Shown one piece after another: positions 16,349 to 26,068 of a DNA stretch of 64,000 bases. The position numbers and the translations under genes are program-made. The stretch lies in assembly GCF_034424215.1 (NCBI RefSeq), contig NZ_CP139960.1, positions 930,001-994,000 of the forward strand, written 5' to 3'. Each line of letters begins with the position of its first letter. The stretch's first letter is position 1. This DNA is from Niabella yanshanensis. GTDB lineage: Bacteria; Bacteroidota; Bacteroidia; Chitinophagales; Chitinophagaceae. The notes below the pieces were generated by a model. That model worked only from the letters and a program-made list of their open reading frames with translations. It was not told the DNA's origin and made no database searches.

Positions 16349-19099
16349 TTAATTAGTAAACTGATAATTACCGCTGCCTATACGTAGTGTAGCTATTCCA
16401 TTTTCCCATTTTAGCAAAGAAACCCCTTCGGCATTGCTTATAGCTTTCCCCTCCTCTTTTATAGATGTTGCCGTAGCTGCAGGAATATGAATAATTGCGG
16501 AACTGTTAGCCGGTACTTCTATTTGCCATTGTATTTGGTTTCCGTTTCTTTTCCACTGGCTTTTAATATCACCCGCGGCAGATTGATAAGCTGCTTCAAC
16601 ATTATTGAGCTGTTGCACAAAAGAAGGCTTCATCTCTATTTCTTTAAATCCGGGCGCTGCCGCTTTTATACCTCCCAGGTCCTCAAACATCCAAATCAGC
16701 AAATCGCCTAAAAGCATAATATGATTTTGCGAGTTCATTTGCGGATTCGCGGTATTGCCATTCCATAGTTCCCAGATGGTTGTTGCACCATTCTCGATCA
16801 TATACCCCCAGCTCGGATAAGTCTTATTGGACGCCAGCGTTAAAGCAGCATCAGCTTTCCCATGTTGTGTTAATCCACGCATCAGCCACTGCGTACCAAT
16901 AACCCCGGTGCTGATATGCATATTATCTGACTGGAGCTTTTTAACAATATTTTCAAATACCTGCTGCTCTTTGCCATCAGGTGTCATACCAAAATACAAT
17001 GGCAATAAATTGGCGGTTACAGTACCATTGTCATATTGGGAAGTTTGTGTTCGGAAAAATTTTTTGTTGAAGGCTGATTTGATATTGGCTCTCAAAGCAG
17101 TAAACGCTGCAATGTCTCGATCGTTACCTGATATTTTTGCAAACCGTTTCATAATACCCAGCAACCGGTAATAGTAAGCGGTTGCCAGTAACTGCCCGTT
17201 GGTCGTACGTGTGCTATCCTGCGATTTGATCATTTTCAGATCTTCGGGCGGTACACACCAATCTCCATATTTATCCTTAGTTACAATGAAATTTTTCATG
17301 TACTTGCCTTTCATGTAAGCCAACCATTTTTTCATGGAAGGATAATGCTTTTTGATGCTTTGCTGATCTCCGAATTGCTGGTGCAACATATCTGCTACCA
17401 AAATATAAGTGCCGGGCCAGGTAACATTATCACTATAGTAATTCCAATATGCAGGCGCTACATCAGGAATCGCGCCTTCTGTCGTTTGCGACTCTTCAAT
17501 ATCATCCAGCCATTTAGCATATAGCGATGCATTGTTAAAAAGGAAACTTTCACCGTAAGCGCCCTGCGCCCGATCACCCAGCCAGGGCTGCCGCTCGTTA
17601 CGTTGCGGACAATCAACCGGCATACCTTTGTAATTGGAAGCTATTCCCCACCATGCATTTTTGACAATATTATTGACCACTTCATTTGAAGTTTTCAGGG
17701 TTCCGGCAGTTGTCATTTGGTCATACACCAGATGTCCTTCAAAATCGCTAACCGAGGGCGTTCCGGGCCAACCCATAATTTCTACATAACGAAAGCCATG
17801 GTATATAAAGGTTGGATGCCAGGTTTCTTCGCCTTTTCCTTTCAAGGTATATACATCAGTGACACGGGCATCACGAAGGTTGGCAATATACAGTTGTCCA
17901 TCGGGTTGCAGGCTTTCGGCAAACTTCATCTTTACTTGCGCACCTCTTTTACCTTTCACTTTTATTTGCAACCATCCCGATAAATTCTGACCCATATCCA
18001 GTATATATATATCCTCTTTCAATTTATTAATCGACACAGGAGCCAGCTTTTGCATCACTTTCATATGCTTTGTTGGCTGCGGCGTTACTTTGCCTAAAGG
18101 AGCTGCAACCAGTAGGGCTTTCAACCATTGACCATCATTATAACCCACATCTGCCCATCCACTCAATTCTTTCGTGGCATCATATTCCTCTCCGTCATAT
18201 TCGTTATTGGTGCGTATCGGTCCATCAGCTGTAAACTTCCAGCTTTCATCAGAAATGATCGTTTGAGTTGTTCCATCATCATAAATAAGATCCATTTGGA
18301 ACAATAGCTTGGGGAAGCCGAAATTGTTGATTTTTTGAGGCTTGTAGTTCTGCCTCATGGTAAAGAAACGTCCGTTACCCAGCACAACACCAATAGCATT
18401 CTTACCTGATTGAATATGCTCCGTTACATCAAATGTGTTACTCAAAACAGACTTCCTGTAATCCGTAGGTGCTGGTGCTAATACCTGGTCACCCATTTTT
18501 TTACCATTGATGCGTAGTTCATACATGCCCAGGCCCACCAGATTAACAAAAGCCTTTTTTAGTTTTTTTACCGAACTAAATTCTTTACGATAGTAGCGGG
18601 CGGATAATCGAGACCACTGAGAAACGCTGTCCCAGGGAAATGCCTTGTCGTAACCAATCCATTTAGCTTTCCAATCCCCGTTATTTACAAAGCCAAGCGT
18701 GAAAAACATGGGTTTACTCCAGGCCTCTTCTCCTTTATTGGTAACAACTTTTATTTTCGTATAATAATATTGATTAGGCTTCAGTGCACTCCCTTTATAT
18801 GGTATCAATAACGCATTGTCACTGTTGATCTTTCCTGAAGACCAGGCATCACCAATATTTTTCTCCAGGTCGGCCTTAGAAGTTGCTACCAGTATTTCAT
18901 AAGCTACCTGTTTAACAGCTCTTTTGTCAGAGCTGATCTGCCAACTGAAACGTGGCGTTGCGGTACCAATGCCGATGGGATGCGACTGCTGTTCTATCTG
19001 TACATTCTTAACTTCTAAACTCTGTGCGTCAACCTTATTTTGCAGAACAAAAATATATGCGGTTAAAAATAAAAAAGCGTATTTAAAACTGTATTTCAT
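16349..19099 (-). CDS. Alpha-L-rhamnosidase (GH78)
   Basis: The 916-residue exported protein (signal to about residue 25) has the GH78 order: N-terminal fibronectin-like part (residues 27-135), rhamnosidase N domain (about 145-330), a beta-sandwich ending HGFRYVEI (435-441), an (alpha/alpha)6 catalytic domain (about 460-815) and a C-terminal sandwich. The catalytic acid is E502 in DCPQRNERQPWLGD and the base E777 in TTIWELWNG. It should remove terminal alpha-L-rhamnose from pectin side chains or plant glycosides in the periplasm. The start abuts the stop of the DUF1016 gene with no gap, suggesting translational coupling. Confidence 0.93.
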   Translation of the reverse strand: MKYSFKYAFLFLTAYIFVLQNKVDAQSLEVKNVQIEQQSHPIGIGTATPRFSWQISSDKRAVKQVAYEILVATSKADLEKNIGDAWSSGKINSDNALLIPYKGSALKPNQYYYTKIKVVTNKGEEAWSKPMFFTLGFVNNGDWKAKWIGYDKAFPWDSVSQWSRLSARYYRKEFSSVKKLKKAFVNLVGLGMYELRINGKKMGDQVLAPAPTDYRKSVLSNTFDVTEHIQSGKNAIGVVLGNGRFFTMRQNYKPQKINNFGFPKLLFQMDLIYDDGTTQTIISDESWKFTADGPIRTNNEYDGEEYDATKELSGWADVGYNDGQWLKALLVAAPLGKVTPQPTKHMKVMQKLAPVSINKLKEDIYILDMGQNLSGWLQIKVKGKRGAQVKMKFAESLQPDGQLYIANLRDARVTDVYTLKGKGEETWHPTFIYHGFRYVEIMGWPGTPSVSDFEGHLVYDQMTTAGTLKTSNEVVNNIVKNAWWGIASNYKGMPVDCPQRNERQPWLGDRAQGAYGESFLFNNASLYAKWLDDIEESQTTEGAIPDVAPAYWNYYSDNVTWPGTYILVADMLHQQFGDQQSIKKHYPSMKKWLAYMKGKYMKNFIVTKDKYGDWCVPPEDLKMIKSQDSTRTTNGQLLATAYYYRLLGIMKRFAKISGNDRDIAAFTALRANIKSAFNKKFFRTQTSQYDNGTVTANLLPLYFGMTPDGKEQQVFENIVKKLQSDNMHISTGVIGTQWLMRGLTQHGKADAALTLASNKTYPSWGYMIENGATTIWELWNGNTANPQMNSQNHIMLLGDLLIWMFEDLGGIKAAAPGFKEIEMKPSFVQQLNNVEAAYQSAAGDIKSQWKRNGNQIQWQIEVPANSSAIIHIPAATATSIKEEGKAISNAEGVSLLKWENGIATLRIGSGNYQFTN

Positions 19100-20206
19100 T
19101 TATAATAATTCTTTTAATGCTTTAGGATCTGGTAAAATACCTTTGTACTTCGCAGGAAGTTCTTTACTTGTTTTATAAGTGGCAACACCCATAGATTTAT
19201 TAAAATCACGGAAGGAAAACTCCACCACCTTATCTGTTTTGCTTTTGCATAGTACAATTCCTATCGAAGGATTTTCGTGTGGCTGCTTCACCAAGTCGTC
19301 CAAAGCTGACAAATAAAAATTCATTTTACCCAGGTACTCAGGTTTGAACTTACCCTTTTTTAGTTCGAAGGCAACCAGGCATTGCAATTTTCGATTAAAG
19401 AAGAGCAAGTCAATAAAGAATTCTTCATCATCAACGATAAGCCTGTTCTGATTGCCAATAAATGCAAAATCGCTCCCTATTGATAATATAAATTTTCTAA
19501 TGTTACGAACAATAGCATCTTCCAATTCCCTTTCATCAACCAGATCAGGATCTTCTATATTTATAAAATCCAACAAATATTCATCCTTAAAAATCTGGAG
19601 TGCTTGTTCTCTCTGTATTTCATTATTAATAGTAGCAGCGAAGTTATTTTTCAGCTTACCTTGCTTTTTATGAGCCTGGCTTTTAATAGCGTGGATTAAC
19701 GTATCTACAGATAAAAATTCTTTGGCTGTCTTTGCAATATAAAAGACACGTTCTCCGACTGTTTTTGTCTTTATTAGTATTTCATAATGATGGGTAAAGC
19801 CGATAGACAGAAAGTCCTTCCTGAATTCGTCCGTTGACAACGGACCAAATTCATCGGCTTTAACAGTTTTCTTTTTTGTTGCAGTTCTTACTTTTTTTTC
19901 CAATTGGTCCGTTACTAACGGACCAATTGGAAAAAAGAATTCCCATTCCGTATAGAATACACGCATCTTCTTCAAACTGGTAATTGAAAAACCTCTTAAC
20001 CCCGGAAGCTCTTTTTGCAGATCCGTTGCAATTTTATCCAGGGTGCCCGATCCCCATTTTTCACTTTTAGATTTCTCCACAATCAGCTTACCAACAGAAA
20101 AGTACAATAGCAATAATTCCTTATTAGCCAATGCTGCAGCCCGATACCTGCTGGTCAGTATCATGGACTTTAATTCCTTAATGGTTTGTTTGTAGTGGGA
20201 TAACAT
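19100..20206 (-). CDS. DUF1016/YhcG-type PD-(D/E)XK nuclease-like protein
   Basis: The 368-residue protein has the two YhcG parts: an N-terminal helical domain (KQTIKELKSMILTSRYRAAALANKELLLLYFSVG, then GLRGFSITSLKKMR) and a C-terminal PD-(D/E)XK domain from about residue 205. The nuclease motif is seen as FFIDLLFFNRKLQCLVAFELKKGKF, with Asp and E-x-K, and later IGIVLCKSK. Family members are linked to mobile elements and genome defence, but their role is poorly known. It is out of place between GH78 and GH2, with gaps of 0 and 6 bases. The middle (about residues 90-130) carries two in-frame GPL(V/S)TD(Q/E) inserts encoded by palindromes. There is no sign of a frameshift. Confidence 0.85.
   Translation of the reverse strand: MLSHYKQTIKELKSMILTSRYRAAALANKELLLLYFSVGKLIVEKSKSEKWGSGTLDKIATDLQKELPGLRGFSITSLKKMRVFYTEWEFFFPIGPLVTDQLEKKVRTATKKKTVKADEFGPLSTDEFRKDFLSIGFTHHYEILIKTKTVGERVFYIAKTAKEFLSVDTLIHAIKSQAHKKQGKLKNNFAATINNEIQREQALQIFKDEYLLDFINIEDPDLVDERELEDAIVRNIRKFILSIGSDFAFIGNQNRLIVDDEEFFIDLLFFNRKLQCLVAFELKKGKFKPEYLGKMNFYLSALDDLVKQPHENPSIGIVLCKSKTDKVVEFSFRDFNKSMGVATYKTSKELPAKYKGILPDPKALKELL
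19823..19852. repeat. Intragenic palindrome A in DUF1016 gene
   Basis: GTCCGTTG and CAACGGAC form perfect 8-base arms around a single A (19829-19845), extended by GAATTC and CAAATTC with a one-base gap. It shares the GTCCGTT...AACGGAC core with palindrome B. It encodes EFGPLSTDEF. Confidence 0.8.
19894..19936. repeat. Intragenic palindrome B in DUF1016 gene (21-base perfect arms)
   Basis: Arms of 21 bases (TTTTTT, then CCAATTGGTCCGTTA and its reverse complement) flank a single C at 19915. The arms match perfectly. It encodes a FFFPIGPLVTDQLEKK segment in frame. Confidence 0.9.
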
Positions 20207-20212
20207 AGGTTT

Positions 20213-22969
20213 TTATTTATCTCCAAATTTAAACCATAAAACGATTCTCAGCGCCCGTGTAGGATCCTTCTCGTAATCGTAATAAATATTATCCTGGCCC
20301 ATGGGACCGGTAGTTTCCCGGGTTTGCGTTCTGGAACCAATTGACGGGATTGCATTCATAAAAGAGATATCACCTTTTGGAAACCAGGGCTCATAATTAT
20401 GCCATTGATCAGTTTTCCATTTGGCGCCATACAAACGCAGAAACAGATCCTCCGTCTCTGTAGCTATTGCAAAACTCTGTCCTTCGGTGTTAATGATTCC
20501 ACCGTAAAAGTTTGCGTGATAACCTTTAAACTCAGGATAGTCCCATTGCTCACCTGTTTCGGTATTGTTGTATTTTTTATTCCACACATCAAATGCGCCT
20601 CCTTTTAACCGGTTCTTCCATACACGATAAGGTCCTTTACCCATATAAGTTACAGACCGCATCTGGTTCTCAGGCAGATCGAAATTAATACCCAGCATTT
20701 TTGTATGTAATGAATCGGGGAAGTAATTCACTTGTAACTGAATCCAGCCATTGCGATAGATTACCCATTGCAGTGTATTGAAGCTTTTCTTCTTATCAAA
20801 AGCAGAGCTGATCACTAAATTCTTATCCTTGTCATATTTATAAGAAATTTTCGAAAAATTATTCACGCCTTCCTGTATCACCGGGCCATTCGACAATGGA
20901 ACAATGCCCTTATCGTTACGAACGATCTTTAATAGGCCATTGGTTCTATCAAACGACAATTCAATATCTTTTACTTTTACATCATAAGTCTTACTGGTTT
21001 CACGAATCTGTATATCCTGCTCATCTTTATTCAAGGCCACTAACTCTTTTGCCTTTTGTGCAGGCCTGCTAATGGTAAAGCTCCAGGTAAACAACTCCTG
21101 TTGGTATTGGTCCTTTACAGTTATATATAATACATCATAAGATTTCCAGTCTGCTGGTAATATTACCTGCAGCTGTCCTTTGCCGCCAGCAGCTATGTCA
21201 GGCGCTGAGATCTCGCCATCCAATACCTGTTCTTCTTTCATACCTATGCGTTTTAGCTTCCAGGTGTAAGTACAGCTATTTGCATTAGCAAACTGATAGC
21301 GATTTTCTATATTGAATCTGCCGTCAAATCCAGCTGCTATTTCTCTGCGCTCAATTAATATCGGACTCCACACTTCTTTAATCGTAAAAAAGCTGCCTTC
21401 TTTTTCGTGATGAGGTCCTACTATTCCGTCAGCGCCACGATGCTTATCGGTGTCCAGCGAATCCTTCTTATCCTTTCTTACCACACCCTGATCAGCAAAG
21501 TCCCAAAGAAAGCCGCCTGCACTTAAAGGATTATTCCACATTTTATTCCAGTAATCGTCTAACCCCGCGCCATGTCCGCCATCGAACCATCCATGCAAAA
21601 ACTCAGTAGGCATCACTATTTCACGGCCATTTTCAAAATTGCTCACACCATAGTTGTACTGGCGGTAGTGCTGCGTTTCGATACCATTATTCAATTGCCA
21701 GGGATGAATTACCACGCGCTTCTGTAAATCGTATTCACCAAAAAGTTGATCCAGTTCCGGATTACTGCCACCTTCATTACCATTCGCCCAGATAACAATA
21801 GAAGGATGATTACGATCGTGCTCAACCATTTCTTTCACGCGTAATGAACCGGTGGGCGTATCATAGTGGCCATGCCAGCCGGCTAACTCATCAATCACAT
21901 ACAGGCCAAGTGAGTCACAAACATCGAGAAAATGCCCGTCTGGCGGATAATGGCTCATGCGCACTGCATTCATATTCATTTCCCTGATCAGCAATACATC
22001 TTCAACACTGTTTTGATAACTGGTGGTTCTGCCACTTTCCGGTCTGAAAGAATGCCTGTTAACCCCCTTAAACTTCATTTTTACGCCATTCACATAAATG
22101 CCATCCCGCTGTTTAACCTCCACGGTTCTAAAACCAAATTTCTTTTCGACCGTATGAACCGGTTTTCCTCCGCTGGACAGAGTATACACTGCCTTATACA
22201 AATTGGGAAATTCGCTGCTCCATAAGTCAGGTTCCTTAACCGCCAACGCGTACTCCTGCATATTATCCGCTGCGGATTCTTTTTCAGCTACCAGTTTACC
22301 TTTCTTATCAAAAATTTTGATGCTTAGTGTATTTTGCTTACCATGAGCAGTAGCTTTTGTACGGAAGCTTCCGTCAGCTTTTGCATCAATACTGATATCG
22401 TCGATATAAGTTTGAGGTAATACCTCCAGCCAAACGGGTCTGAAAATACCGCCAAAAAGCCAGTAGTCGGCTTCACGCTCAGCAGCATTAACACTTTTGT
22501 TAGATGAATGCTTATCTACCTTTACCTCCAGTAAGTTTTCTTTCCCATAGTTCAATAATTTTGAGATATCATATTTGAAAGCATAGAAAGCGCCCTGGTG
22601 TTTCGCGCCTGCCAACCGGCCATTGATCTTTACTTCAGCATCTGTCATAACACCTTCAAAAACGATATTGATGTTTTTACCTTTCCATGAAACGGGCACT
22701 TTAAATTTCTTTCTATACAACCCTGATTCTTTTCCCCTGACACTGTCCTTTGCAAAACCATAGTCATACTTGCCAAAGCCCTGCAACTCCCAGCAAGAAG
22801 GTACACCTATTGTAGTCCACTTACCAGAATTCATTCCCGCGGTACAATAAAAGTCCCACTGTACCATATCATTGTTACCTCCACCACTCAGGTACTGCAC
22901 TTCTGTTTGCTGAGCCTGTGCCTGTGCTGTAATCACTAAAAGAAAAATATATAAAAAACTACGCATCAT
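20213..22969 (-). CDS. Glycoside hydrolase family 2 (beta-galactosidase-like)
   Basis: The 918-residue exported protein has a signal peptide ending ITAQAQAQ (residues 1-20). It shows the GH2 order: sugar-binding jelly roll (about 40-185), Ig-like domain (about 187-285), TIM barrel (about 288-560) and further beta domains, the last resembling the beta-galactosidase small-chain domain. The acid/base is E399 in IVIWANGNEGG and the likely nucleophile E456 in VMPTEFLHG. It should cleave beta-galactosides or a related terminal residue (glucuronide or arabinopyranoside in some pectin loci). It is in the same run as GH78 and the esterase. Confidence 0.9.
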   Translation of the reverse strand: MMRSFLYIFLLVITAQAQAQQTEVQYLSGGGNNDMVQWDFYCTAGMNSGKWTTIGVPSCWELQGFGKYDYGFAKDSVRGKESGLYRKKFKVPVSWKGKNINIVFEGVMTDAEVKINGRLAGAKHQGAFYAFKYDISKLLNYGKENLLEVKVDKHSSNKSVNAAEREADYWLFGGIFRPVWLEVLPQTYIDDISIDAKADGSFRTKATAHGKQNTLSIKIFDKKGKLVAEKESAADNMQEYALAVKEPDLWSSEFPNLYKAVYTLSSGGKPVHTVEKKFGFRTVEVKQRDGIYVNGVKMKFKGVNRHSFRPESGRTTSYQNSVEDVLLIREMNMNAVRMSHYPPDGHFLDVCDSLGLYVIDELAGWHGHYDTPTGSLRVKEMVEHDRNHPSIVIWANGNEGGSNPELDQLFGEYDLQKRVVIHPWQLNNGIETQHYRQYNYGVSNFENGREIVMPTEFLHGWFDGGHGAGLDDYWNKMWNNPLSAGGFLWDFADQGVVRKDKKDSLDTDKHRGADGIVGPHHEKEGSFFTIKEVWSPILIERREIAAGFDGRFNIENRYQFANANSCTYTWKLKRIGMKEEQVLDGEISAPDIAAGGKGQLQVILPADWKSYDVLYITVKDQYQQELFTWSFTISRPAQKAKELVALNKDEQDIQIRETSKTYDVKVKDIELSFDRTNGLLKIVRNDKGIVPLSNGPVIQEGVNNFSKISYKYDKDKNLVISSAFDKKKSFNTLQWVIYRNGWIQLQVNYFPDSLHTKMLGINFDLPENQMRSVTYMGKGPYRVWKNRLKGGAFDVWNKKYNNTETGEQWDYPEFKGYHANFYGGIINTEGQSFAIATETEDLFLRLYGAKWKTDQWHNYEPWFPKGDISFMNAIPSIGSRTQTRETTGPMGQDNIYYDYEKDPTRALRIVLWFKFGDK

Positions 22970-23034
22970 TATTATTTAATCAACCTCCAAATTCTGTCGC
23001 TAATCCCAGCGCTTATCCATCAACCAGCCTTTAA

Positions 23035-24486
23035 CTATCGAGGATTAAATTGATCCTTTAACTTATTATTGGTTCTAAAGGGCAATGCCGGCAATCCTTC
23101 CGCATTAAACAAATTTGCCTTGGCATCCTCCCTCCAGGCAAAACGAACCGAATGAGGATTTTTTATACCAGCAGCATTTACCCAAACCTTGTTATTTTTT
23201 ATCATCGCAGTCGCCGCATGATAATTACCTTTTTCATCTGCTACTTCAAAATAGCTCAATGCAGCACCGTCGTTGCTTTTGAGCCCTGTTCCTTTATAAT
23301 CAAAATCGATAATAAAGGATTGACCTTTTTTTACAGCCGACTTAAACAGTGGACCCATGGCAGGTTGGCTATCCACCTTGTAAGTATTACTTAATGCAGA
23401 AGTTGCCAATCGTTCGCCTACATCCCATTTATTTACCGGGTGCAGGTCTGCCGGATCTTCAATCAGATCAGTAGTGGCTATCATAACTGTATTAGAAATT
23501 GCAAGCGCCGCAGCCTGTGCTTCCCAAAACTCGGGTTCGCTATACACGGTGTAAGGGCGATCTTTTGCTTTGGAATAATAATAAGGCGCAATCTGCACGT
23601 AATAAAACGGCAGCTTGTTATTCTCCCACTTGGTTCTCCAGTAGTTAATCAGCGATTTCATTTTGTATGTGTACTCTAATCGCTCCTGCAGGAAACAGTT
23701 GTTCTCTCCCTGGTACCATAAAAACCCTTTTAATGAAAACGGGATCAGGGATTCTATCATTGTCGTATAAAACTTACCCGAAGCATCTTTGATCCTGTGT
23801 GTGGAATCACCGTTAGTATTATTGAAGAAGTTTTCTTTCAACATGGCTTCAGCCGGCATCCAGGGCTCTATGCCACTGCCTGGAATGGCAGCGGAGATAA
23901 CTCCAACCGGCACCTTTAATTTTTGCTGAAGCTCCTTGGCAAAAAAATACCCCACGGCAGAAAAACTACCCAAAGCAGGAGCGGTTGCTTCATTCCATCC
24001 ACTGTGCGTAGAATCCGGATTCATTTTCTTTCTTTCTACCAGGAAAATACGCAGTGACTTATTGTTAGCCTCGGCCACTTCATTAACAGGCCAGTTGGCT
24101 CCGGCCGGCGGTTTCAACTTTGCAAGCTTGCGCATGGCGAATTCCATGTTGGATTGTCCGGAACATAACCAAACTTCACCAACCAGGATATGATTTAATA
24201 GTATCTGTTCCTTCCCCGCTTTAATATAAATAGAAGCATTGTCGAAAGAAGCCTTCAGAGGGTTTAAATAAAGCTTCCAGGCTCCTTTAGTATCTGCAAT
24301 AGCTTTTTTATGCTGACCTTTAAACTCAACAATTACCTCCTGTCCTGCATCCGCCCAACCCCATATTGCCACGGAAGCACCTTGTTGCAATACCATATTG
24401 TGCCCTAATATTTTAGGGAGCACCAGTTCTGCATGGCTGCTTTGTGCCAGGAAAAGGATTAAAAATATGGATAAAAAAAGTTTCAT
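23035..24486 (-). CDS. Exported sialate O-acetylesterase-like SGNH esterase
   Basis: The 483-residue protein has a signal peptide (residues 1-19). It begins its mature part with VLPKILGHNMVLQQGASVAIWGWA, as in Bacteroidota sialate O-acetylesterases, then a small beta domain. Next comes the SGNH nucleophile block VWLCSGQSNMEF (GQSN at 110-113), FLWYQGENN, and a C-terminal LHPVNKWDVGERLA with the Asp/His pair. Such enzymes remove O-acetyl groups from sugars. In a pectin locus this fits deacetylation of rhamnogalacturonan side chains as well as sialic acid. It lies between GH2 and the MGH1-like gene in the same direction. Confidence 0.87.
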   Translation of the reverse strand: MKLFLSIFLILFLAQSSHAELVLPKILGHNMVLQQGASVAIWGWADAGQEVIVEFKGQHKKAIADTKGAWKLYLNPLKASFDNASIYIKAGKEQILLNHILVGEVWLCSGQSNMEFAMRKLAKLKPPAGANWPVNEVAEANNKSLRIFLVERKKMNPDSTHSGWNEATAPALGSFSAVGYFFAKELQQKLKVPVGVISAAIPGSGIEPWMPAEAMLKENFFNNTNGDSTHRIKDASGKFYTTMIESLIPFSLKGFLWYQGENNCFLQERLEYTYKMKSLINYWRTKWENNKLPFYYVQIAPYYYSKAKDRPYTVYSEPEFWEAQAAALAISNTVMIATTDLIEDPADLHPVNKWDVGERLATSALSNTYKVDSQPAMGPLFKSAVKKGQSFIIDFDYKGTGLKSNDGAALSYFEVADEKGNYHAATAMIKNNKVWVNAAGIKNPHSVRFAWREDAKANLFNAEGLPALPFRTNNKLKDQFNPR

Positions 24487-24532
24487 ACTGATTTGAAAAT
24501 TGACGGATTCAACCGCGCAAGTTAAGACATGC

Positions 24533-26065
24533 CTATAAAGTACCAGTTACTTTTAAAAGCTTTTTTGAGCTGGCTACCAGCTTACCATCTGCCCATACAG
24601 ATAAGCCTTTGCCTTTCCCGTATTTCTTGCCGTTTTTATCCCAGATAATCGTTACAATTTTCCCATGATATAAAATATTATCCAAAGCAAACCAGTTCCA
24701 CTTACCTGAAGGCAGCAAAGGGTTCACTTCAATGATATTATCAGCCCTCGGACGCAAGCCTATCAGGCCACTTATTACGAGGTCGTTAAAAGTGGAATGA
24801 TTATAATAGCGACCACGCTTATCATCAGTTAACCACTGCCCGGTTTTCTCATCCATGTATTCCCCTATGTAAGGCTTACCGTCTCTATGCTGAGACTGCG
24901 CATACTTTTGCAGCTGCGTATAGTAGTCGTTCTTAGAAACATAGGACTGTTTATAATTATTCAATAAATTGGCCATTGCCGTTAATGTTTGCGCACTGGC
25001 AAAGGGCCATACGGCGCCGTCCCATTCGCATTTGCAACAGCCATGGGTTCTAAAGCCGGGGTGACTACGATCTGCAGTAGTAATACCAACAGGCGCATTA
25101 AAATGTTTGGCATCCATAAGGTTCTTCCATGCAATGCTATATTTTGAATCGGGTAAATTAAAGTACCAGGGAATAAATCCAATCTCTTCCATTACCTGCG
25201 CCAAAGTATCGCCTTGCTCTTTCCGTACTTCGAAAAAATTACTTTTTGCATTCCAAAGCTTTTGCTGCGCATTCACTTTAATGCTATCTGCTTTTCCTGA
25301 GTATAAAATAGCACCGGTTTGATCACCTGCCAATTTTGCAATGGCCGATAATGCCCGGGCATTACCATACATATAACCATTTATAGAAGGTCTGGGGTTC
25401 TTTTCTTTCCGTCCGCCGCTAATGGTCTCTTCCATCGCGTCCCTTACATCAAATTGCCAGAAAATTCCGCGGGGACTACGTTTTTCAGATTCCCATCCGG
25501 CATAATCTGCAGTTAAATCAGGATAGTAATCTTTTAAAAAACTGGCATCGCCATTTACCAGGTAGCGATTATAAATCGCGTCCATATTCCAGCTGCTATA
25601 AGCGCGCAATTTTTTTAATGGCTTACCGTCATTACCCCGGTACCATATACGCAGGTTATCATTCAGATATTGCTGATCGTGCAGCCAACGGGATTCATAG
25701 ATATGATGTCCCAGGCCACTACTGATCAGGTTATACTTATCAGCATAAGAACGTTGCACCAGGAATTCGGTTAATGCATAGCCCTGCTCTGTTTTACGGA
25801 TATGTTTCCTCAATGTCCACCAACGGAAATAAAATATTTCCTCGAAATTCTTATCAGGAGTTTCCAGGAGCGGGATATTTTTTTGCATCCACTGCCAGGA
25901 CTCGCTATTCGGAATCGCCTGTACTATCGGTTCATCCTCCATGGTGTTGAAGCGATCTGCATAATGTTTGAAGTTTTCAAACTTCAATACAGATGGTTGC
26001 GAAAAACCCGCCGTTACTGCAAAAACGCTCACTAATAGTAATATCCGTTCTTTGATCATCTTCAT
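24533..26065 (-). CDS. Exported MGH1-like (alpha/alpha)6 glycoside hydrolase
   Basis: The 510-residue protein has a signal peptide ending VTAGFSQ (residues 1-22). The body is helical. Its key segments are YESRWLHDQQYLNDNL, SPRGIFWQFDVRDAMEETISGG and HGCCKCEWDGAVWPFASAQTL. The last is a hallmark of MGH1/GH63/GH37-like (alpha/alpha)6 hydrolases. Late in the protein LRPRADNIIEVNPLLPSGKW leads into a short beta domain. The family assignment within this clan and the bond cleaved are uncertain. The gene ends the secreted-enzyme group and starts 3 bases after the FGGY kinase stop, so it shares a transcript with the sugar-uptake genes. Confidence 0.72.
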   Translation of the reverse strand: MKMIKERILLLVSVFAVTAGFSQPSVLKFENFKHYADRFNTMEDEPIVQAIPNSESWQWMQKNIPLLETPDKNFEEIFYFRWWTLRKHIRKTEQGYALTEFLVQRSYADKYNLISSGLGHHIYESRWLHDQQYLNDNLRIWYRGNDGKPLKKLRAYSSWNMDAIYNRYLVNGDASFLKDYYPDLTADYAGWESEKRSPRGIFWQFDVRDAMEETISGGRKEKNPRPSINGYMYGNARALSAIAKLAGDQTGAILYSGKADSIKVNAQQKLWNAKSNFFEVRKEQGDTLAQVMEEIGFIPWYFNLPDSKYSIAWKNLMDAKHFNAPVGITTADRSHPGFRTHGCCKCEWDGAVWPFASAQTLTAMANLLNNYKQSYVSKNDYYTQLQKYAQSQHRDGKPYIGEYMDEKTGQWLTDDKRGRYYNHSTFNDLVISGLIGLRPRADNIIEVNPLLPSGKWNWFALDNILYHGKIVTIIWDKNGKKYGKGKGLSVWADGKLVASSKKLLKVTGTL

Positions 26066-26068
26066 TGT

